DNA of 64,000 nucleotides from Rahnella ecdela (GTDB lineage: Bacteria; Pseudomonadota; Gammaproteobacteria; Enterobacterales; Enterobacteriaceae). Both the position numbers and the translations under genes were made by a program. Shown piece by piece: positions 30,011 through 39,956 of the stretch. Position 1 is the stretch's first letter. Each line of letters begins with the position of its first letter. The notes under the pieces are model-generated. The model searched no databases. It was not told the DNA's origin and saw only the letters and a list, made by a program, of their open reading frames with translations. Location of the stretch: positions 173,395 through 237,394 of the forward strand of contig NZ_JAFMOY010000126.1 of assembly GCF_019049625.1 (NCBI RefSeq), written 5' to 3'.

Positions 30011-30061
30011 TCAGTACGCCGGACCGAAATATCAATTTCGAGATTCTACGCAGCGTACTGA
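30011..30061. promoter_or_regulatory. Nested inverted repeats in ROK / YphG divergent promoter
   Basis: The outer arms TCAGTACGC (30011-30019) and GCGTACTGA (30053-30061) are perfect complements. Between them lies CGAAAT-ATCA-ATTTCG (30025-30040). The 109-base gap is where the divergent promoters must lie, so these are the best operator candidates for the ROK regulator. The inner repeat is not oriented like known Mlc/NagC sites. Confidence 0.55.
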
Positions 30062-30110
30062 CACGGTGAATTTGCTACGGTCACGCAATTCAGTAAACAG
30101 GGTTTAGTAA

Positions 30111-31298
30111 ATGTCGGTAACCGGATTGAATAACCTGCGGCTACGTCAGTTCAATAAACAGGTACTGATGACGCTGCTGTATCGCGAGAAAAAAGCCAGT
30201 AAATCCACGCTGGCCCGGATTTCCCGTCTGTCGATCCCGGCCATCAGCAAGATCCTCGACGATCTGCAAAGCGAAGAGTTGATCACGCACAGCCCGGTCA
30301 ATTTACATTCGCGCGGGCTGGGCGGCGGCAGTTATCAGATAGCCACCGATGGCAGCGCCGTGCTGTGCCTGAACATCACGCCTTACCGCATCGAAAGCAT
30401 TCTGGTCAGCAGGCTTATTTTGCCGCTGAGTGACTATCAGATGACGGAGATTTCAGTCAGAACGCCGGATGCGCTGCTGGCACAAATCGAAGTCTGTTTT
30501 CATCAGTACAAGAAAAACTATCCCGGTATGAAAATCCGGCTGGCATTGGCGATCCACGGGCAGGTTAATCCGACCACTGGCGTGTCACAGCGGATGCCAC
30601 AAGCGCCCTGGACCGGCGAAATTGAGATTAAGTATCTGCTGGAACAAAAGCTGCAAACTGACATCCTGATGGACAATGATTGCATCATGCTGGCGCTGGC
30701 GGAGAAATGGCAAAATGCTAATAATCATCAGGATTTCTGCGTGATTAATGTTGATTACGGCATCGGATCTTCCTTCGTAATCAATCAGCAAATTTATCGC
30801 GGTAATCTGTTCGGTAGCGGACAAATCGGCCATACCATCATTGATCCCCACGGCGACCGGTGCGCCTGCGGGCGATATGGTTGCCTGGAAACGCTGGCGT
30901 CATTGTCGGCATTAAAGAAAAAAGCCCGTCAGCTTGAGCCTGCGGATCCGGCAAGACGAAGGCCTTCAACGCAGGAACTGATCGACCGCTATCACCGGGG
31001 TGAAAGTGCCATTTGTGAGCAGGTTATGCAAGGTGCCCGCGCGCTGGGGCTGAGTCTGTATAACTTCCTCAACATACTGAATATAAACCACATTTATCTT
31101 TATGGTCGCAGTTGTGGTTTTGGCGATGCATGGCTGAAAACCGTCTGCGGACAAAGCGGTCTCAATCCGTTTGACCGTACTGATCACGTTAAAACTCAGG
31201 CAACACATATTGCGCCGGGAACGCTGAGCCGGGAGCAGCAGATTATGGGCATCGGATATTTGTATGTGGAAAAAGCGCTGGACGCGATGGCGGGATGA
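30111..31298 (+). CDS. yphH: ROK-family transcriptional regulator, YphH-like
   Basis: The 395-residue repressor type has an N-terminal winged helix (about 10-60, STLARISRLSIPAISKILDD) and a sugar-kinase-like ROK domain. The zinc-binding motif CACGRYGCLETLAS lies at about 247-260, preceded by GSGQIGHTIIDPHGDR. Many ROK regulators respond to a sugar or sugar phosphate. E. coli YphH (about 397 residues) is the natural counterpart. It is divergent from the YphG-like gene and probably represses that cluster. The ribosome site is weak (AGGG, eight bases before the ATG). Confidence 0.88.
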   Translation: MSVTGLNNLRLRQFNKQVLMTLLYREKKASKSTLARISRLSIPAISKILDDLQSEELITHSPVNLHSRGLGGGSYQIATDGSAVLCLNITPYRIESILVSRLILPLSDYQMTEISVRTPDALLAQIEVCFHQYKKNYPGMKIRLALAIHGQVNPTTGVSQRMPQAPWTGEIEIKYLLEQKLQTDILMDNDCIMLALAEKWQNANNHQDFCVINVDYGIGSSFVINQQIYRGNLFGSGQIGHTIIDPHGDRCACGRYGCLETLASLSALKKKARQLEPADPARRRPSTQELIDRYHRGESAICEQVMQGARALGLSLYNFLNILNINHIYLYGRSCGFGDAWLKTVCGQSGLNPFDRTDHVKTQATHIAPGTLSREQQIMGIGYLYVEKALDAMAG

Positions 31299-31397
31299 AT
31301 GGCGCATAATTCGTCGTTTTAGCCCAAGCGTGATAAAATCAACAATGGTCGCATGATGTGGCCTACCGATCCCAATCTGCGCTCAGAGAACGTTGCT

Positions 31398-31907
31398 ATG
31401 ACCCTGAATAATCCGGAAAAATTACTTTCGCAAGCCGAAGAACTTTGCCAGCAGCGCAATGTTCGTCTTACGCCGCAGCGGCTGGAAGTACTGCGCCTGA
31501 TGACGCAACAACCCGGTGCGATCAGCGCCTATGACTTGCTTGATCTGCTACGTGTCAGCGAACCTCAGGCAAAGCCTCCGACCGTTTACCGCGCACTGGA
31601 TTTTCTGCTCGAACAAGGGTTTATCCATCGGGTGGAATCTGCTAACAGCTACGTGCTTTGCCATCATTTCGAAGAACCGAGCCACACATCAGCGCTATTT
31701 ATCTGCGACCGCTGCGGGCTGGTGACGGAAAAAACCACTGACGGTATCGAAGAACGTCTGGAGAAACTGGCGGCGGAATCGGGCTTTGAGCTTCGCCATT
31801 CAGTGGTGGAAGCCCACGGTTTGTGCGGGGAATGTAAAGTCGTTGAAACCTGTGACAGCCATGATCACTGTGATCATGACCACAGTATTGTGGTGAAAAA
31901 ACGCTGA
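31398..31907 (+). CDS. zur: Zinc uptake regulator Zur
   Basis: The 169-residue Fur-family repressor controls zinc uptake genes when zinc is plentiful. From the ATG at 31398 it reads MTLNNPEKLLSQAEELCQQR and follows E. coli Zur: RLTPQRLEVLRLM (helix-turn-helix), PPTVYRALDFLLEQGF and the zinc-binding CDRCG, then a His/Cys-rich tail with CDSHDHCDHDHS. An open frame runs 15 codons farther upstream, but homology begins at 31398. It sits beside yjbJ, as in E. coli. Confidence 0.95.
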   Translation: MTLNNPEKLLSQAEELCQQRNVRLTPQRLEVLRLMTQQPGAISAYDLLDLLRVSEPQAKPPTVYRALDFLLEQGFIHRVESANSYVLCHHFEEPSHTSALFICDRCGLVTEKTTDGIEERLEKLAAESGFELRHSVVEAHGLCGECKVVETCDSHDHCDHDHSIVVKKR

Positions 31908-31971
31908 GGGATTGAGTGTTTTGGTGGGGGATTGTTGAAGCTAAGACATAATGAAGTGAAGACATAAAGTT

Positions 31972-31989
31972 GGGTACATCCGTGTACCC
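31972..31989. other. Hairpin between zur and yjbJ
   Basis: GGGTACA and TGTACCC are perfect complements around TCCG. The hairpin lies 64 bases beyond the zur stop, in the convergent gap with yjbJ. It lacks a T-run. It may help end the transcripts or be part of a dispersed repeat. Confidence 0.4.
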
Positions 31990-32063
31990 GTATCCTGAAG
32001 CGTTCCGGGCAGGAGCAGCTAAATCTCAGGATACGTCACTGACACGCGAGGGGGAGTCGCGTA

Positions 32064-32273
32064 TTACCAGTGATATTTGTTGCTGGTTTCCCATTCCTTG
32101 AGCTCTTTCTCGGCCTGATCTTTCTGATAGCCGTAACGCTCCTGAATTTTACCAACCAACTGATCACGTTTACCTTCAACCACTGTCAGGTCGTCATCTG
32201 TCAGTTTGCCCCATTTTTCTTTCACTTTCCCTTTGAACTGCTTCCAGTTACCGTCGGCTTGGTCCTTATTCAT
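32064..32273 (-). CDS. yjbJ: CsbD-family stress protein YjbJ
   Basis: The 69-residue hydrophilic protein has the same length as E. coli YjbJ and nearly the same sequence, with NWKQFKGKVKEKWGKL and DQLVGKIQERYGYQKDQAEK. It is a CsbD-like protein, usually abundant under general stress; its molecular role is unknown. AGGAGATATTTT precedes the ATG. It lies between zur and dinF in the E. coli order. Confidence 0.95.
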   Translation of the reverse strand: MNKDQADGNWKQFKGKVKEKWGKLTDDDLTVVEGKRDQLVGKIQERYGYQKDQAEKELKEWETSNKYHW

Positions 32274-32464
32274 AAAATATCTCCTGTTACCTTGGGTTTA
32301 TGGAGCTGCGTTTTGCTCTGGCAGCTCGTCCTTAGCACTTCTAAGGTTAGTAGAGAATCTGGATTAATCCTCCTCTGATAGCGATTAAAACCACTATTAG
32401 GATTAATCCAAAGCAGAAAATAACGGCAACAGAAGATTTATCTCTTTGATAAAACACTGCGAAA

Positions 32465-33841
32465 TCAGTGTCCGGGAGAAGAAAACCAGCTATCACGCTG
32501 CCAGTAACGACGCCATATCCAGCCCAATGAAATCCCACGCAATCCGAGGAAAACGGTCAGCGCCAGCCACAACGCGTGGTTTCCAAGCGCCGGCAAGGTC
32601 AGAAGCGTCAGCCCGTATCCGAGCGCAGCGACCACCATACTGTTACGCATATCACGCCCGCGCGTTGCGCCGATAAACATGCCGTCGAGCAGATAACACC
32701 AGACCGCCACCAGCGGAAGTACAATCTGCCAGCCAAGATAATGATCCGCCAGCTCACGCAATTCGGGGAGTGACGTCAGCGCATTTATAATCGTCTCGCC
32801 TGATATGGCGTAAATCAGCGCAAAGGCCAGTGCCACCAGCCCGGCCTGACGGCACGCGGCATGCCACACGTTCAGTAATTTTTCGCGATTACGCGCACCA
32901 AACGCCTCACCGGAATGGGCTTCAATGGCATAAGCAAAGCCATCGAGCGCGAACGCGGTAAAGGTCAACAGATTCATCAGCACGGCGTTGACCGCCACAA
33001 TGTGGCTGCCGAGCCGCGCGCCCAGTACGGTCAGCGAGGCAAAGCAAAGCTGCAGCAGCAATGAACGCAGCATGATGTCGCGGTTAAGCCCGAGCAAACG
33101 GCGCAGATTACCCCGCCACGCAGAGGTGATTTCTGCGCCGGTGATACCGCGTCGTTTCATCACACGCCAGACAAAATACAGCCCGATGAACAGCGTGAAA
33201 TACTCCGAACTGGCCGTGGCTATCGCTGCACCGCGCACGTTCAGCCCCAGCCCCATCACCAGCCAGATATCCAGAATAATATTCAGCAAGTTTCCGGCAA
33301 TCAGCAAAATCACCGGCCCGCGAATATATTGAATACCCAGCAGCCAGCCGAGGATCACCAGATTCGCCAGCGAGGCAGGCGCACTGAACCAGCGGATTTC
33401 TATAAAAAGCCTCGCCTGTACAAGCACCGACTGACTGCCTCCGACGACATGAAATGCCAGTTCCATCAGCGGATGGCGAAACAATAAGATGATGAAACCC
33501 GCCAGCACCGCCAGCAAAAAGGGCTGCACAAAAGCACGTGCCAGCAGCTGATTATCTTTCGCGCCCAGCGCCTGGGCGGTCATGCCGGTAGTGCTCATGC
33601 GCAGAAACAGCAGCATCATGAAGAGGAAAGTGGTGATCATCGAACCGACCGCCACGCCACCGAGATAATCCGCGCTGTCGAGATGACCGATCACTGCCGT
33701 ATCTACCAGGCCGAGAAGTGGCACCGTGATATTTGAAAATATCATCGGTAACGCCAGCGTCCAGAGTGCTTTATCGGCAGGACTTAAAAAGGTGTTTTTG
33801 AATGCTTGTCGCAGGGAATGATGTTGCATAGAGAATCTCAT
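32465..33841 (-). CDS. dinF: MATE-family efflux protein DinF
   Basis: The 458-residue membrane protein has 12 segments and the MATE pattern. Key sequences match E. coli DinF: LALPMIFSNITVPLLGLVD, TAVIGHLDSADYLGGVAVG, RMSTTGMTAQ, RWFSAPASLANLVILGWLLG and CYLLDGMFIGATRGRD. It is named for damage induction through lexA cotranscription in E. coli. Here a 272-base gap with a hairpin and a repeat separates it from lexA, so coupling may be weaker. Either the ATG at 33841 or the in-frame one at 33829 could start it; neither has a strong ribosome site. Confidence 0.95.
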   Translation of the reverse strand: MRFSMQHHSLRQAFKNTFLSPADKALWTLALPMIFSNITVPLLGLVDTAVIGHLDSADYLGGVAVGSMITTFLFMMLLFLRMSTTGMTAQALGAKDNQLLARAFVQPFLLAVLAGFIILLFRHPLMELAFHVVGGSQSVLVQARLFIEIRWFSAPASLANLVILGWLLGIQYIRGPVILLIAGNLLNIILDIWLVMGLGLNVRGAAIATASSEYFTLFIGLYFVWRVMKRRGITGAEITSAWRGNLRRLLGLNRDIMLRSLLLQLCFASLTVLGARLGSHIVAVNAVLMNLLTFTAFALDGFAYAIEAHSGEAFGARNREKLLNVWHAACRQAGLVALAFALIYAISGETIINALTSLPELRELADHYLGWQIVLPLVAVWCYLLDGMFIGATRGRDMRNSMVVAALGYGLTLLTLPALGNHALWLALTVFLGLRGISLGWIWRRYWQRDSWFSSPGH

Positions 33842-33873
33842 GCCGGAGGTTCAGGTTATGCCTGGAAATGACA

Positions 33874-33891
33874 TCGCCCCGAAAGGGGCGA
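33874..33891. other. GC-rich tetraloop hairpin between lexA and dinF
   Basis: TCGCCCC and GGGGCGA pair around a GAAA loop on plus (TTTC on minus). There is no T-run on the minus strand, so it is not a typical terminator, but it could slow or stabilise the lexA-dinF transcript. Confidence 0.5.
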
Positions 33892-34004
33892 CGATGAGAG
33901 AAACGCATTTCTCTTTGAATTCACATGGATGCCAGGGCGGCCGCCATCCATATTCAATATGTCTTTGGTCTTCGAAATCTGACTCAGTAATATCTGACCG
34001 AGTA

Positions 34005-34113
34005 ATTCGAGTTGCAGGAAGGCGGCAAGTAGGAGAATCCCGATGAGCTGACAAGAGTCACTGATTCGGGTGAACGCACGCAGCCAACGCATTTGCAGCT
34101 CGAAGTACGAAGG
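34005..34113. repeat. Intergenic palindromic repeat, copy A, abutting lexA stop
   Basis: The outer arms TTCGAGTTGCA and TGCAGCTCGAA differ at one position. The inside holds GGAAGGCGGCAA and GCAGCCAACGCA, both shared with copy C at 52584. The element ends directly at the lexA stop codon. It separates lexA from dinF. The family resembles MITE-like enterobacterial repeats. Confidence 0.75.
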
Positions 34114-34722
34114 TCAAATCCAGTCGCCGTTGCGGATGACGCCTACCGCCAGCCCTTCAATGCTGAAATTCTGCTCGCGCAAATCCACCACGATTGGCTG
34201 GAATTCGCTGTTCTCAGGCAATAACTGCACCACGCTGCCCTGTTTTTTCAGGCGTTTCACGGTGACTTCGTCATCGATGCGGGCCACGACAACCTGTCCA
34301 TTACGCACGTCCTGCGTTTTATGCACGGCCAGCAAATCGCCGTCGAGAATACCGATGTCACGCATCGACATACCGCTGACGCGCAGCAGGAAATCGGCGC
34401 TCGGTTTGAACATCGCCGGGTCAACCTGGTAATGCCCTTCGATATGTTGCTGAGCCAGCAGCGGTTCACCGGCGGCAACGCGGCCAATCAGCGGTAAACC
34501 TTCTTCTTCTTCCATCAGCAGACGGATACCACGAGATGCACCGGAGACAATCTCGATAACGCCTTTACGTGCCAGCGCTTTCAGGTGTTCTTCCGCCGCA
34601 TTGGGAGAACGAAAACCCAGACGCGATGCAATCTCTGCGCGGGTCGGTGGCATACCGGTGGTGGAGATATGATCGCGAATAAGGTCATAGACCTCTTGTT
34701 GTCTGGTCGTTAAAGCTTTCAT
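34114..34722 (-). CDS. lexA: SOS repressor LexA
   Basis: LexA represses SOS genes and cleaves itself when stimulated by RecA on damaged DNA. The 202-residue protein has an N-terminal winged helix ([20 protein letters not shown]). The cleavage site Ala-Gly is in [10 protein letters not shown] (about 84-85). The catalytic serine is in [10 protein letters not shown] (about 119) and the lysine in [16 protein letters not shown] (about 156). All key residues are intact. Two LexA boxes precede it, giving autoregulation. dgkA is upstream on the same strand. Confidence 0.98.
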   Translation of the reverse strand: MKALTTRQQEVYDLIRDHISTTGMPPTRAEIASRLGFRSPNAAEEHLKALARKGVIEIVSGASRGIRLLMEEEEGLPLIGRVAAGEPLLAQQHIEGHYQVDPAMFKPSADFLLRVSGMSMRDIGILDGDLLAVHKTQDVRNGQVVVARIDDEVTVKRLKKQGSVVQLLPENSEFQPIVVDLREQNFSIEGLAVGVIRNGDWI

Positions 34723-34730
34723 TCCGCCCC

Positions 34731-34746
34731 CTGGTTGTTTATACAG
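34731..34746. promoter_or_regulatory. LexA box 2 (proximal) before lexA
   Basis: CTG-N10-CAG reads CTGGTTGTTTATACAG on plus, nine bases upstream of the lexA start codon. It pairs with a second box to repress lexA, as in E. coli. Confidence 0.85.
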
Positions 34747-34751
34747 TCTTG

Positions 34752-34767
34752 CTGTGAGTATATACAG
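34752..34767. promoter_or_regulatory. LexA box 1 (distal) before lexA
   Basis: CTGTGAGTATATACAG is a near-consensus LexA box, five bases from box 2 and almost identical to the E. coli distal lexA box. Confidence 0.9.
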
Positions 34768-34841
34768 CTAAACGGTCAATGAAAACCTAAGATTGAATAA
34801 AAACAGGGCATAACGGTGATTCCTGGAATACAGATTCCAGA

Positions 34842-35210
34842 TCAGAACCATCGCGGCCAAAAGATACTGACCCAGACAAAAATCGCCAATATGATGGTCA
34901 GAAGTACGGCAGCAGAGCCGATATCTTTTGCGCGTCCAGAAAGCACGTGAAACTCTGAACCGATACGGTCAATCGCGCACTCCACCGCACTGTTGAGCAG
35001 CTCAGTGACGCAGACCAGCACGACGGAGCCTACCAGCAGAATGCGTTCAACTGTGCTGACATCAAGCCAGAAAGATAACAAAATTAGCGGGATAGCTACG
35101 CTGGCTTCCTGACGAAAAGCCGCTTCGTTTTGCCATGCAGCTTTCAGTCCTTTCCAGGAATATCCGGCCGCTTTATAAATTCGGGTAAATCCAGTGACTT
35201 GATTCGCCAT
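34842..35210 (-). CDS. dgkA: Diacylglycerol kinase
   Basis: The 122-residue inner-membrane enzyme phosphorylates diacylglycerol to phosphatidic acid in lipid recycling. It has three membrane segments and the family core ELLNSAVECAIDRIG, with the catalytic Glu, followed by RAKDIGSAAV. Length equals E. coli DgkA (122). It is divergent from plsB, another phospholipid gene, and upstream of lexA on the same strand. Confidence 0.97.
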   Translation of the reverse strand: MANQVTGFTRIYKAAGYSWKGLKAAWQNEAAFRQEASVAIPLILLSFWLDVSTVERILLVGSVVLVCVTELLNSAVECAIDRIGSEFHVLSGRAKDIGSAAVLLTIILAIFVWVSIFWPRWF

Positions 35211-35337
35211 TTCGGGTACTGATCCTTAGAGTGTTTGCAGCATTTTAGCTGTTATATGGTATTGCATCACCACAGATCTCATCTGAGCTTTCTGGTATCC
35301 TTGCGGCGAAATTGCTAACAAGAGGCTTCACGTTTTT

Positions 35338-37821
35338 ATGTCAGGTTGGCGTAGACTTTATTATACATTATTGAATTTACCACTCTCATTGCTGGTAAAG
35401 AGCAAGGTCATACCTTCAGATCCGGTTACCGAGTTGCATTTAGACCCGACGCGGCCGATTTTGTACGTGTTACCTTATAATTCCAAGGCGGATTTGCTGA
35501 CATTGCGTGCGCAATGTCTGGCACAGAATCTGCCCGATCCCCTTATTCCGCTGGAAATTGACGGAACCCTGCTGCCAAGCCATGTTTTCATCGCTGAAGG
35601 CCCGCGCGTATTCTCGTATTACACGCCGAAGCAGGAATCCGTAAAACTGTTCCACGACTATCTGGATTTACACCGTAACAATCCGGATTTAGACATTCAG
35701 ATGCTGCCGGTTTCCGTGATGTTTGGCCGTGCGCCGGGCCGTGAAGGTCAGGATGATACGCCGCATTTGCGCGTGCTGAACGGCATTCAGAAATTCTTCG
35801 CCGTGCTGTGGCTCGGCCGTGACAGTTTTGTCCGGTTCTCCAATACCGTTTCCCTGCGTTATATGGCGACGGAGCACGGCACCGACAAAACTATCGCTCA
35901 GAAACTGGCCCGCGTGGCGCGTATGCATTTCTCCCGTCAGCGTCTTGCGGCAGTCGGCCCGCGTCTTCCGGCTCGTCAGGATTTATTCAATAAATTGCTG
36001 GCTTCCAAAGCCATCGAAAAAGCGATTGAAGACGAAGCCCGCAGTAAGAAAATTTCCCACGAAAAAGCCCAGCAGAACGCTATCGCACTGATGGAAGAAA
36101 TCGCGGCGAACTTCTCTTATGAAGCCGTACGTCTTTCAGACCGCGTGCTGAGCTGGACGTGGAACCGCTTATATAAAGGCATCAACGTCAACAATGCTGA
36201 GCGCGTTCGTCAGCTGGCGCTGGATGGTCAGGAAATTGTGTATGTGCCCTGCCACCGCAGCCACATGGACTACCTGCTGCTGTCTTATGTGCTCTATCAT
36301 CAGGGGCTGGTGCCACCGCACATCGCTGCCGGTATCAACCTGAACTTCTGGCCAGCTGGCCCGATTTTCCGCCGTCTGGGTGCGTTCTTCATCCGTCGTA
36401 CCTTTAAAGGCAACAAACTCTATTCCACCGTTTTCCGCGAATATCTGGGCGAATTGTTCAGTCGCGGTTATTCGGTCGAATACTTTGTCGAAGGTGGCCG
36501 TTCACGCACCGGCCGTCTGCTGGAACCGAAAACCGGTACGCTGGCGATGACCATTCAGGCCATGCTGCGCGGGGGTTCACGTCCGATTACGCTAGTGCCG
36601 ATTTACATCGGTTATGAGCACGTGATGGAAGTGGGTACTTACGCGAAAGAGTTACGCGGGGCGACCAAAGAGAAAGAAAGCCTGACACAGATGCTGAACG
36701 GGCTGCGCAAATTGCGCAACCTCGGTCAGGGGTATGTGAACTTCGGTGAGCCGCTGCATCTGACCACTTATCTGAACCAGAACGTCCCGACCTGGCGTGA
36801 AGCAATCGACCCGATTGAAGCGCAACGTCCAAGCTGGCTGACGCCAACGGTGCAGGATCTGGCTGAGCAGATCATGGTGCGTATCAACAACTCAGCGGCA
36901 GCCAATGCCATGAACCTGTGTTGTACCGCGCTGCTGGCATCGCGTCAGCGCTCGCTGACCCGCGAACAGCTGACCGAGCAAATAGACTGCTATCTGCAAT
37001 TGCTGCGTAACGTACCGTATAACGCGGACTCGACCGTGCCTGATCTGACCGCCGATCAGCTGCTCGATCACGCCCTGAACATGAATAAGTTCCAGGTCGA
37101 GAAAGACAACATCGGTGACATCATCGTTCTGCCGCGCGAGCAGGCTGTTCTGATGACGTATTACCGTAACAACATCCATCATATGCTGGTGTTGCCGTCG
37201 CTGATTTCAAGCATTGTGATGCATCACCGTCAGGTCACCCGCGCCGAATTACTGCGTCAGGTCGAGCTAATTTATCCGATGCTCAAAGCTGAACTGTTTA
37301 TGCACTTTGATAAATCAGCGCTGCCGCAGGTGCTGGATGTCCTGACGCTGGAACTGGCGCGTCAGCAAATCATTCATCTGGAAGACGATGAACTGACGCT
37401 GAACCCGGCGCGTATCCGCACGTTGCAACTGCTGGCCGCAGGTGTGCGTGAAACACTGCAACGCTACGCGATTACCTTCTCGCTGCTCACCAATAATCCA
37501 AGCATCAACCGTGGTGCGCTGGAAAAAGAGAGCCGGATTATGGCGCAGCGTTTGTCCGTATTGCACGGTATCAATGCACCTGAGTTCTTCGATAAAGCGG
37601 TGTTCTCCACGCTGGTCGGCACGTTACGCGCCGAGGGCTATATCAGTGACAGCGGTGATGCTATTCAGGAACAAACGCGTGAGATTTACATCATGCTCAG
37701 CGATTTGATGACGCCGGATATCAAGCTCACCATTGAAAGTGCGGGAATGCCTTCTGAGCTACCGCAACCGACAGAACCGCCGGCTGAGCCGAAGATGGAT
37801 GTGCGCGATACCGACCATTAA
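35338..37821 (+). CDS. plsB: Glycerol-3-phosphate 1-O-acyltransferase
   Basis: PlsB acylates sn-glycerol-3-phosphate, the first step of phospholipid synthesis, at the inner membrane. The 827-residue protein has the catalytic HX4D motif in [11 protein letters not shown] (near 306) and the substrate-binding [19 protein letters not shown]. The start [20 protein letters not shown] is typical. CAAGAGG precedes the ATG by several bases. It is divergent from dgkA. Confidence 0.97.
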   Translation: MSGWRRLYYTLLNLPLSLLVKSKVIPSDPVTELHLDPTRPILYVLPYNSKADLLTLRAQCLAQNLPDPLIPLEIDGTLLPSHVFIAEGPRVFSYYTPKQESVKLFHDYLDLHRNNPDLDIQMLPVSVMFGRAPGREGQDDTPHLRVLNGIQKFFAVLWLGRDSFVRFSNTVSLRYMATEHGTDKTIAQKLARVARMHFSRQRLAAVGPRLPARQDLFNKLLASKAIEKAIEDEARSKKISHEKAQQNAIALMEEIAANFSYEAVRLSDRVLSWTWNRLYKGINVNNAERVRQLALDGQEIVYVPCHRSHMDYLLLSYVLYHQGLVPPHIAAGINLNFWPAGPIFRRLGAFFIRRTFKGNKLYSTVFREYLGELFSRGYSVEYFVEGGRSRTGRLLEPKTGTLAMTIQAMLRGGSRPITLVPIYIGYEHVMEVGTYAKELRGATKEKESLTQMLNGLRKLRNLGQGYVNFGEPLHLTTYLNQNVPTWREAIDPIEAQRPSWLTPTVQDLAEQIMVRINNSAAANAMNLCCTALLASRQRSLTREQLTEQIDCYLQLLRNVPYNADSTVPDLTADQLLDHALNMNKFQVEKDNIGDIIVLPREQAVLMTYYRNNIHHMLVLPSLISSIVMHHRQVTRAELLRQVELIYPMLKAELFMHFDKSALPQVLDVLTLELARQQIIHLEDDELTLNPARIRTLQLLAAGVRETLQRYAITFSLLTNNPSINRGALEKESRIMAQRLSVLHGINAPEFFDKAVFSTLVGTLRAEGYISDSGDAIQEQTREIYIMLSDLMTPDIKLTIESAGMPSELPQPTEPPAEPKMDVRDTDH

Positions 37822-37875
37822 CTGGCTTTAGTTGCGTCAGCCATAAAGTTGCGCCAGCCAGCAGACGGCAAAAAC

Positions 37876-37913
37876 AAAACGCCCGGACTTCTTACAGAGT
37901 CCGGGCGTTTTTT
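37876..37913. terminator. Bidirectional terminator, plsB / ubiA
   Basis: The arms AAAACGCCCGGACT and AGTCCGGGCGTTTT flank an eight-base loop, with T-runs on both strands. It serves both convergent genes. Confidence 0.9.
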
Positions 37914-37940
37914 ATGGGCGCTGAATCAGTGCGGAAACAC

Positions 37941-38852
37941 TTACAACGTGATGGCTGAAAGGCTCATCAAAATGCCGAGGAACAGAACCAGCCCGACATA
38001 GTTGTTCTGACGAAAAGCGAGGAAACAGGCATCGCGCTCGCGCTTAGCAATCAGCTTTTGCTGATGCACAAACAGTGCGGCAGCCAGCAGCAGCGAGCAG
38101 TAGAACGGCGCGCCAAGTTGCGACAGATGGCCGACAATACCCATCAGCACTAACGTCGCCAGTTGCAACAGGCCGATAATCAGCGTGTCAAAACGGCCGA
38201 AAAGAATCGCTGTGGATTTCACACCGATTTTCAAATCGTCGTCACGATCGACCATCGCATATTGCGTGTCATACGCCACCGTCCAGCAGATATTGGCGGC
38301 AAACATCAGCCAGCAGCTGAGCGGTACGCTTTCGCTGACCGCCGCGTAAGCCATCGGAATGGCCCAGCCAAATGCCGCACCTAATACAACCTGTGGCAGA
38401 TGGCTGACCCGTTTCATAAACGGATAAATCCACGCCAGCGCCAGCCCGGCCAGAGACAGCAAAATCGTCATGCGGTTGAGCAACAGAACCAGCAGGAAGG
38501 ACACCAGCACCAGCCCGACGAAAAGCATTTTCGCCTGCTTACCGGAAATGGCACCGCTCGGCAGCGGGCGATTGGCAGTGCGTTTCACATGACCATCAAA
38601 TTTACGATCGGCGTAGTCGTTCACCACACAACCGGCAGCACGCATAAAGAATACGCCCAGCACGAAAACCAGCAAAATCTTTGCCGAAGGCAGTCCGCCA
38701 CCGGCTACCCACAATGCCCATAATGTTGGCCACAACAGCAACAGTGAACCGATAGGCTTATCAATACGCATCAGGCGGCAGTAATCACGCCATGTGCCCT
38801 GAGTCATACTTCCCGACACTCTCTGTTCTCCTTGTTGATTCGTCTGACTCAT
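37941..38852 (-). CDS. ubiA: 4-hydroxybenzoate octaprenyltransferase
   Basis: UbiA attaches the polyprenyl chain to 4-hydroxybenzoate in ubiquinone synthesis at the inner membrane. The 303-residue protein has the Asp-rich motifs [15 protein letters not shown] and [16 protein letters not shown], the key prenyltransferase sites. It has about eight membrane segments. The ATG overlaps the ubiC stop codon (TAATG), so ubiCA is translationally coupled. The N-terminus is about 13 residues longer than that of E. coli UbiA, and a later start at MTQGTWRDY is possible. Confidence 0.96.
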   Translation of the reverse strand: MSQTNQQGEQRVSGSMTQGTWRDYCRLMRIDKPIGSLLLLWPTLWALWVAGGGLPSAKILLVFVLGVFFMRAAGCVVNDYADRKFDGHVKRTANRPLPSGAISGKQAKMLFVGLVLVSFLLVLLLNRMTILLSLAGLALAWIYPFMKRVSHLPQVVLGAAFGWAIPMAYAAVSESVPLSCWLMFAANICWTVAYDTQYAMVDRDDDLKIGVKSTAILFGRFDTLIIGLLQLATLVLMGIVGHLSQLGAPFYCSLLLAAALFVHQQKLIAKRERDACFLAFRQNNYVGLVLFLGILMSLSAITL

Positions 38853-39388
38853 TATTGCCCCACCTCATTTTGCGGGCGATGCAACGGCGAGTCCGGGAGG
38901 AAAACTTCAGTCAGCAGCAGTGGTTTATCAGACAACCGCAGGCGGGATCGACGCGCCCATAAGTCACCCTGTTCACTTTGCAATTGTCCCAAATGAATGT
39001 AATCGCGGGTCAGATTATTGCCGCTAAAAAGATAGCGCCCAAGCGGGACTGTGCCTAAATCAACCAGCGCCAGATCCGGCCCCGTCAGTGTTTCTTCAGG
39101 AATGACCGTGCGGCCCAGCAGCCAGGGTTCGGCATCCCCAAACAGCACGATTTCGCGGATCCAGTAACGGGCACTTTCCGGCAACTGCTGCGCTTCACTT
39201 TCACCCAGTTCATCGCGGCTGACAAAACATTCATTTTGCGGCTTCACGGTGACGGTAACACCCTGCTTTTCAAAGCGGCGCGTCATGGATCCCATTTCCA
39301 TCAGCCAGTCAGCCACATCCGCAGGCACATGCGAAGGATCGTCAAACCAGTAGATCGGGGATTGTTCAGGGGAATGGGAATCAGACAT
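38852..39388 (-). CDS. ubiC: Chorismate pyruvate-lyase
   Basis: UbiC removes pyruvate from chorismate to make 4-hydroxybenzoate, the first step to ubiquinone. From the ATG at 39388 (GGAG six bases upstream) the product has 178 residues: [30 protein letters not shown] with the active-site Arg, PLGRYLF and [20 protein letters not shown] with the active-site Glu. The longer ATG at 39415 lies one base after GGAGG and is less likely. It overlaps ubiA by one base, so they form an operon. Confidence 0.95.
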   Translation of the reverse strand: MSDSHSPEQSPIYWFDDPSHVPADVADWLMEMGSMTRRFEKQGVTVTVKPQNECFVSRDELGESEAQQLPESARYWIREIVLFGDAEPWLLGRTVIPEETLTGPDLALVDLGTVPLGRYLFSGNNLTRDYIHLGQLQSEQGDLWARRSRLRLSDKPLLLTEVFLPDSPLHRPQNEVGQ

Positions 39389-39477
39389 CAACGGCTCCGT
39401 AATGAAGGTATTCATACCTCCAATGAATTATCTGACCCGCATTCTAGCGCATGAATGCGGGTCAGTAATGGCCTGTT

Positions 39478-39885
39478 TTATTCGCGGCGCAGACGTTCGC
39501 CGTTAGCAAGGAACAGCGTCACGACCAGCACGAGGATGGCGCAGGCGTAAACCAGTGTGTCATAAGGACTTTTGTGGTCGACGATAATCAGACGGATAAT
39601 CGCGGTAATACCGATGTAAATAAAATAGCGCAATGGGAAGTGATATCCCGAGGAGAAATATTTAATAATCAGCGCGATAAATTCGAAATAGAGGAAGTAA
39701 ATCACAATCCCCTCTATCAGCAAATACGACGAAGACTGGTCGTTATTTACGAACAACACCATGGCCAAATGATAGGTTTCGCGTCCGATAAAAATCATCA
39801 GGATCGCGGCCAGCCCTAATAAGAAAACGTTCAAGATTCGCTGCATAATGACGGATATCATCATTGCGCGTTTTGATCCTGCCAT
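39478..39885 (-). CDS. psiE: Phosphate-starvation-inducible protein PsiE
   Basis: The 135-residue inner-membrane protein has four hydrophobic segments and matches E. coli PsiE (136 residues). It carries [17 protein letters not shown] and [20 protein letters not shown], followed by DHKSPYDTL and a charged tail. In E. coli it is induced by phosphate starvation; its function is not known. It lies between ubiC and pgi on the same strand. Confidence 0.94.
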   Translation of the reverse strand: MAGSKRAMMISVIMQRILNVFLLGLAAILMIFIGRETYHLAMVLFVNNDQSSSYLLIEGIVIYFLYFEFIALIIKYFSSGYHFPLRYFIYIGITAIIRLIIVDHKSPYDTLVYACAILVLVVTLFLANGERLRRE

Positions 39886-39956
39886 GTGATCTACATCCCA
39901 TTTTTGTTATGAATACCCGCAGAATACCACAGAGTCAGCACCGGCAAAGCGCCATT

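Noticed and set aside
32347..32457. Small hydrophobic reading frame (about 36 residues) downstream of dinF on minus
   Set aside because: It has a membrane-like run, but it begins at a GTG without a ribosome site and lies in an AT-rich tail. Chance is as likely.
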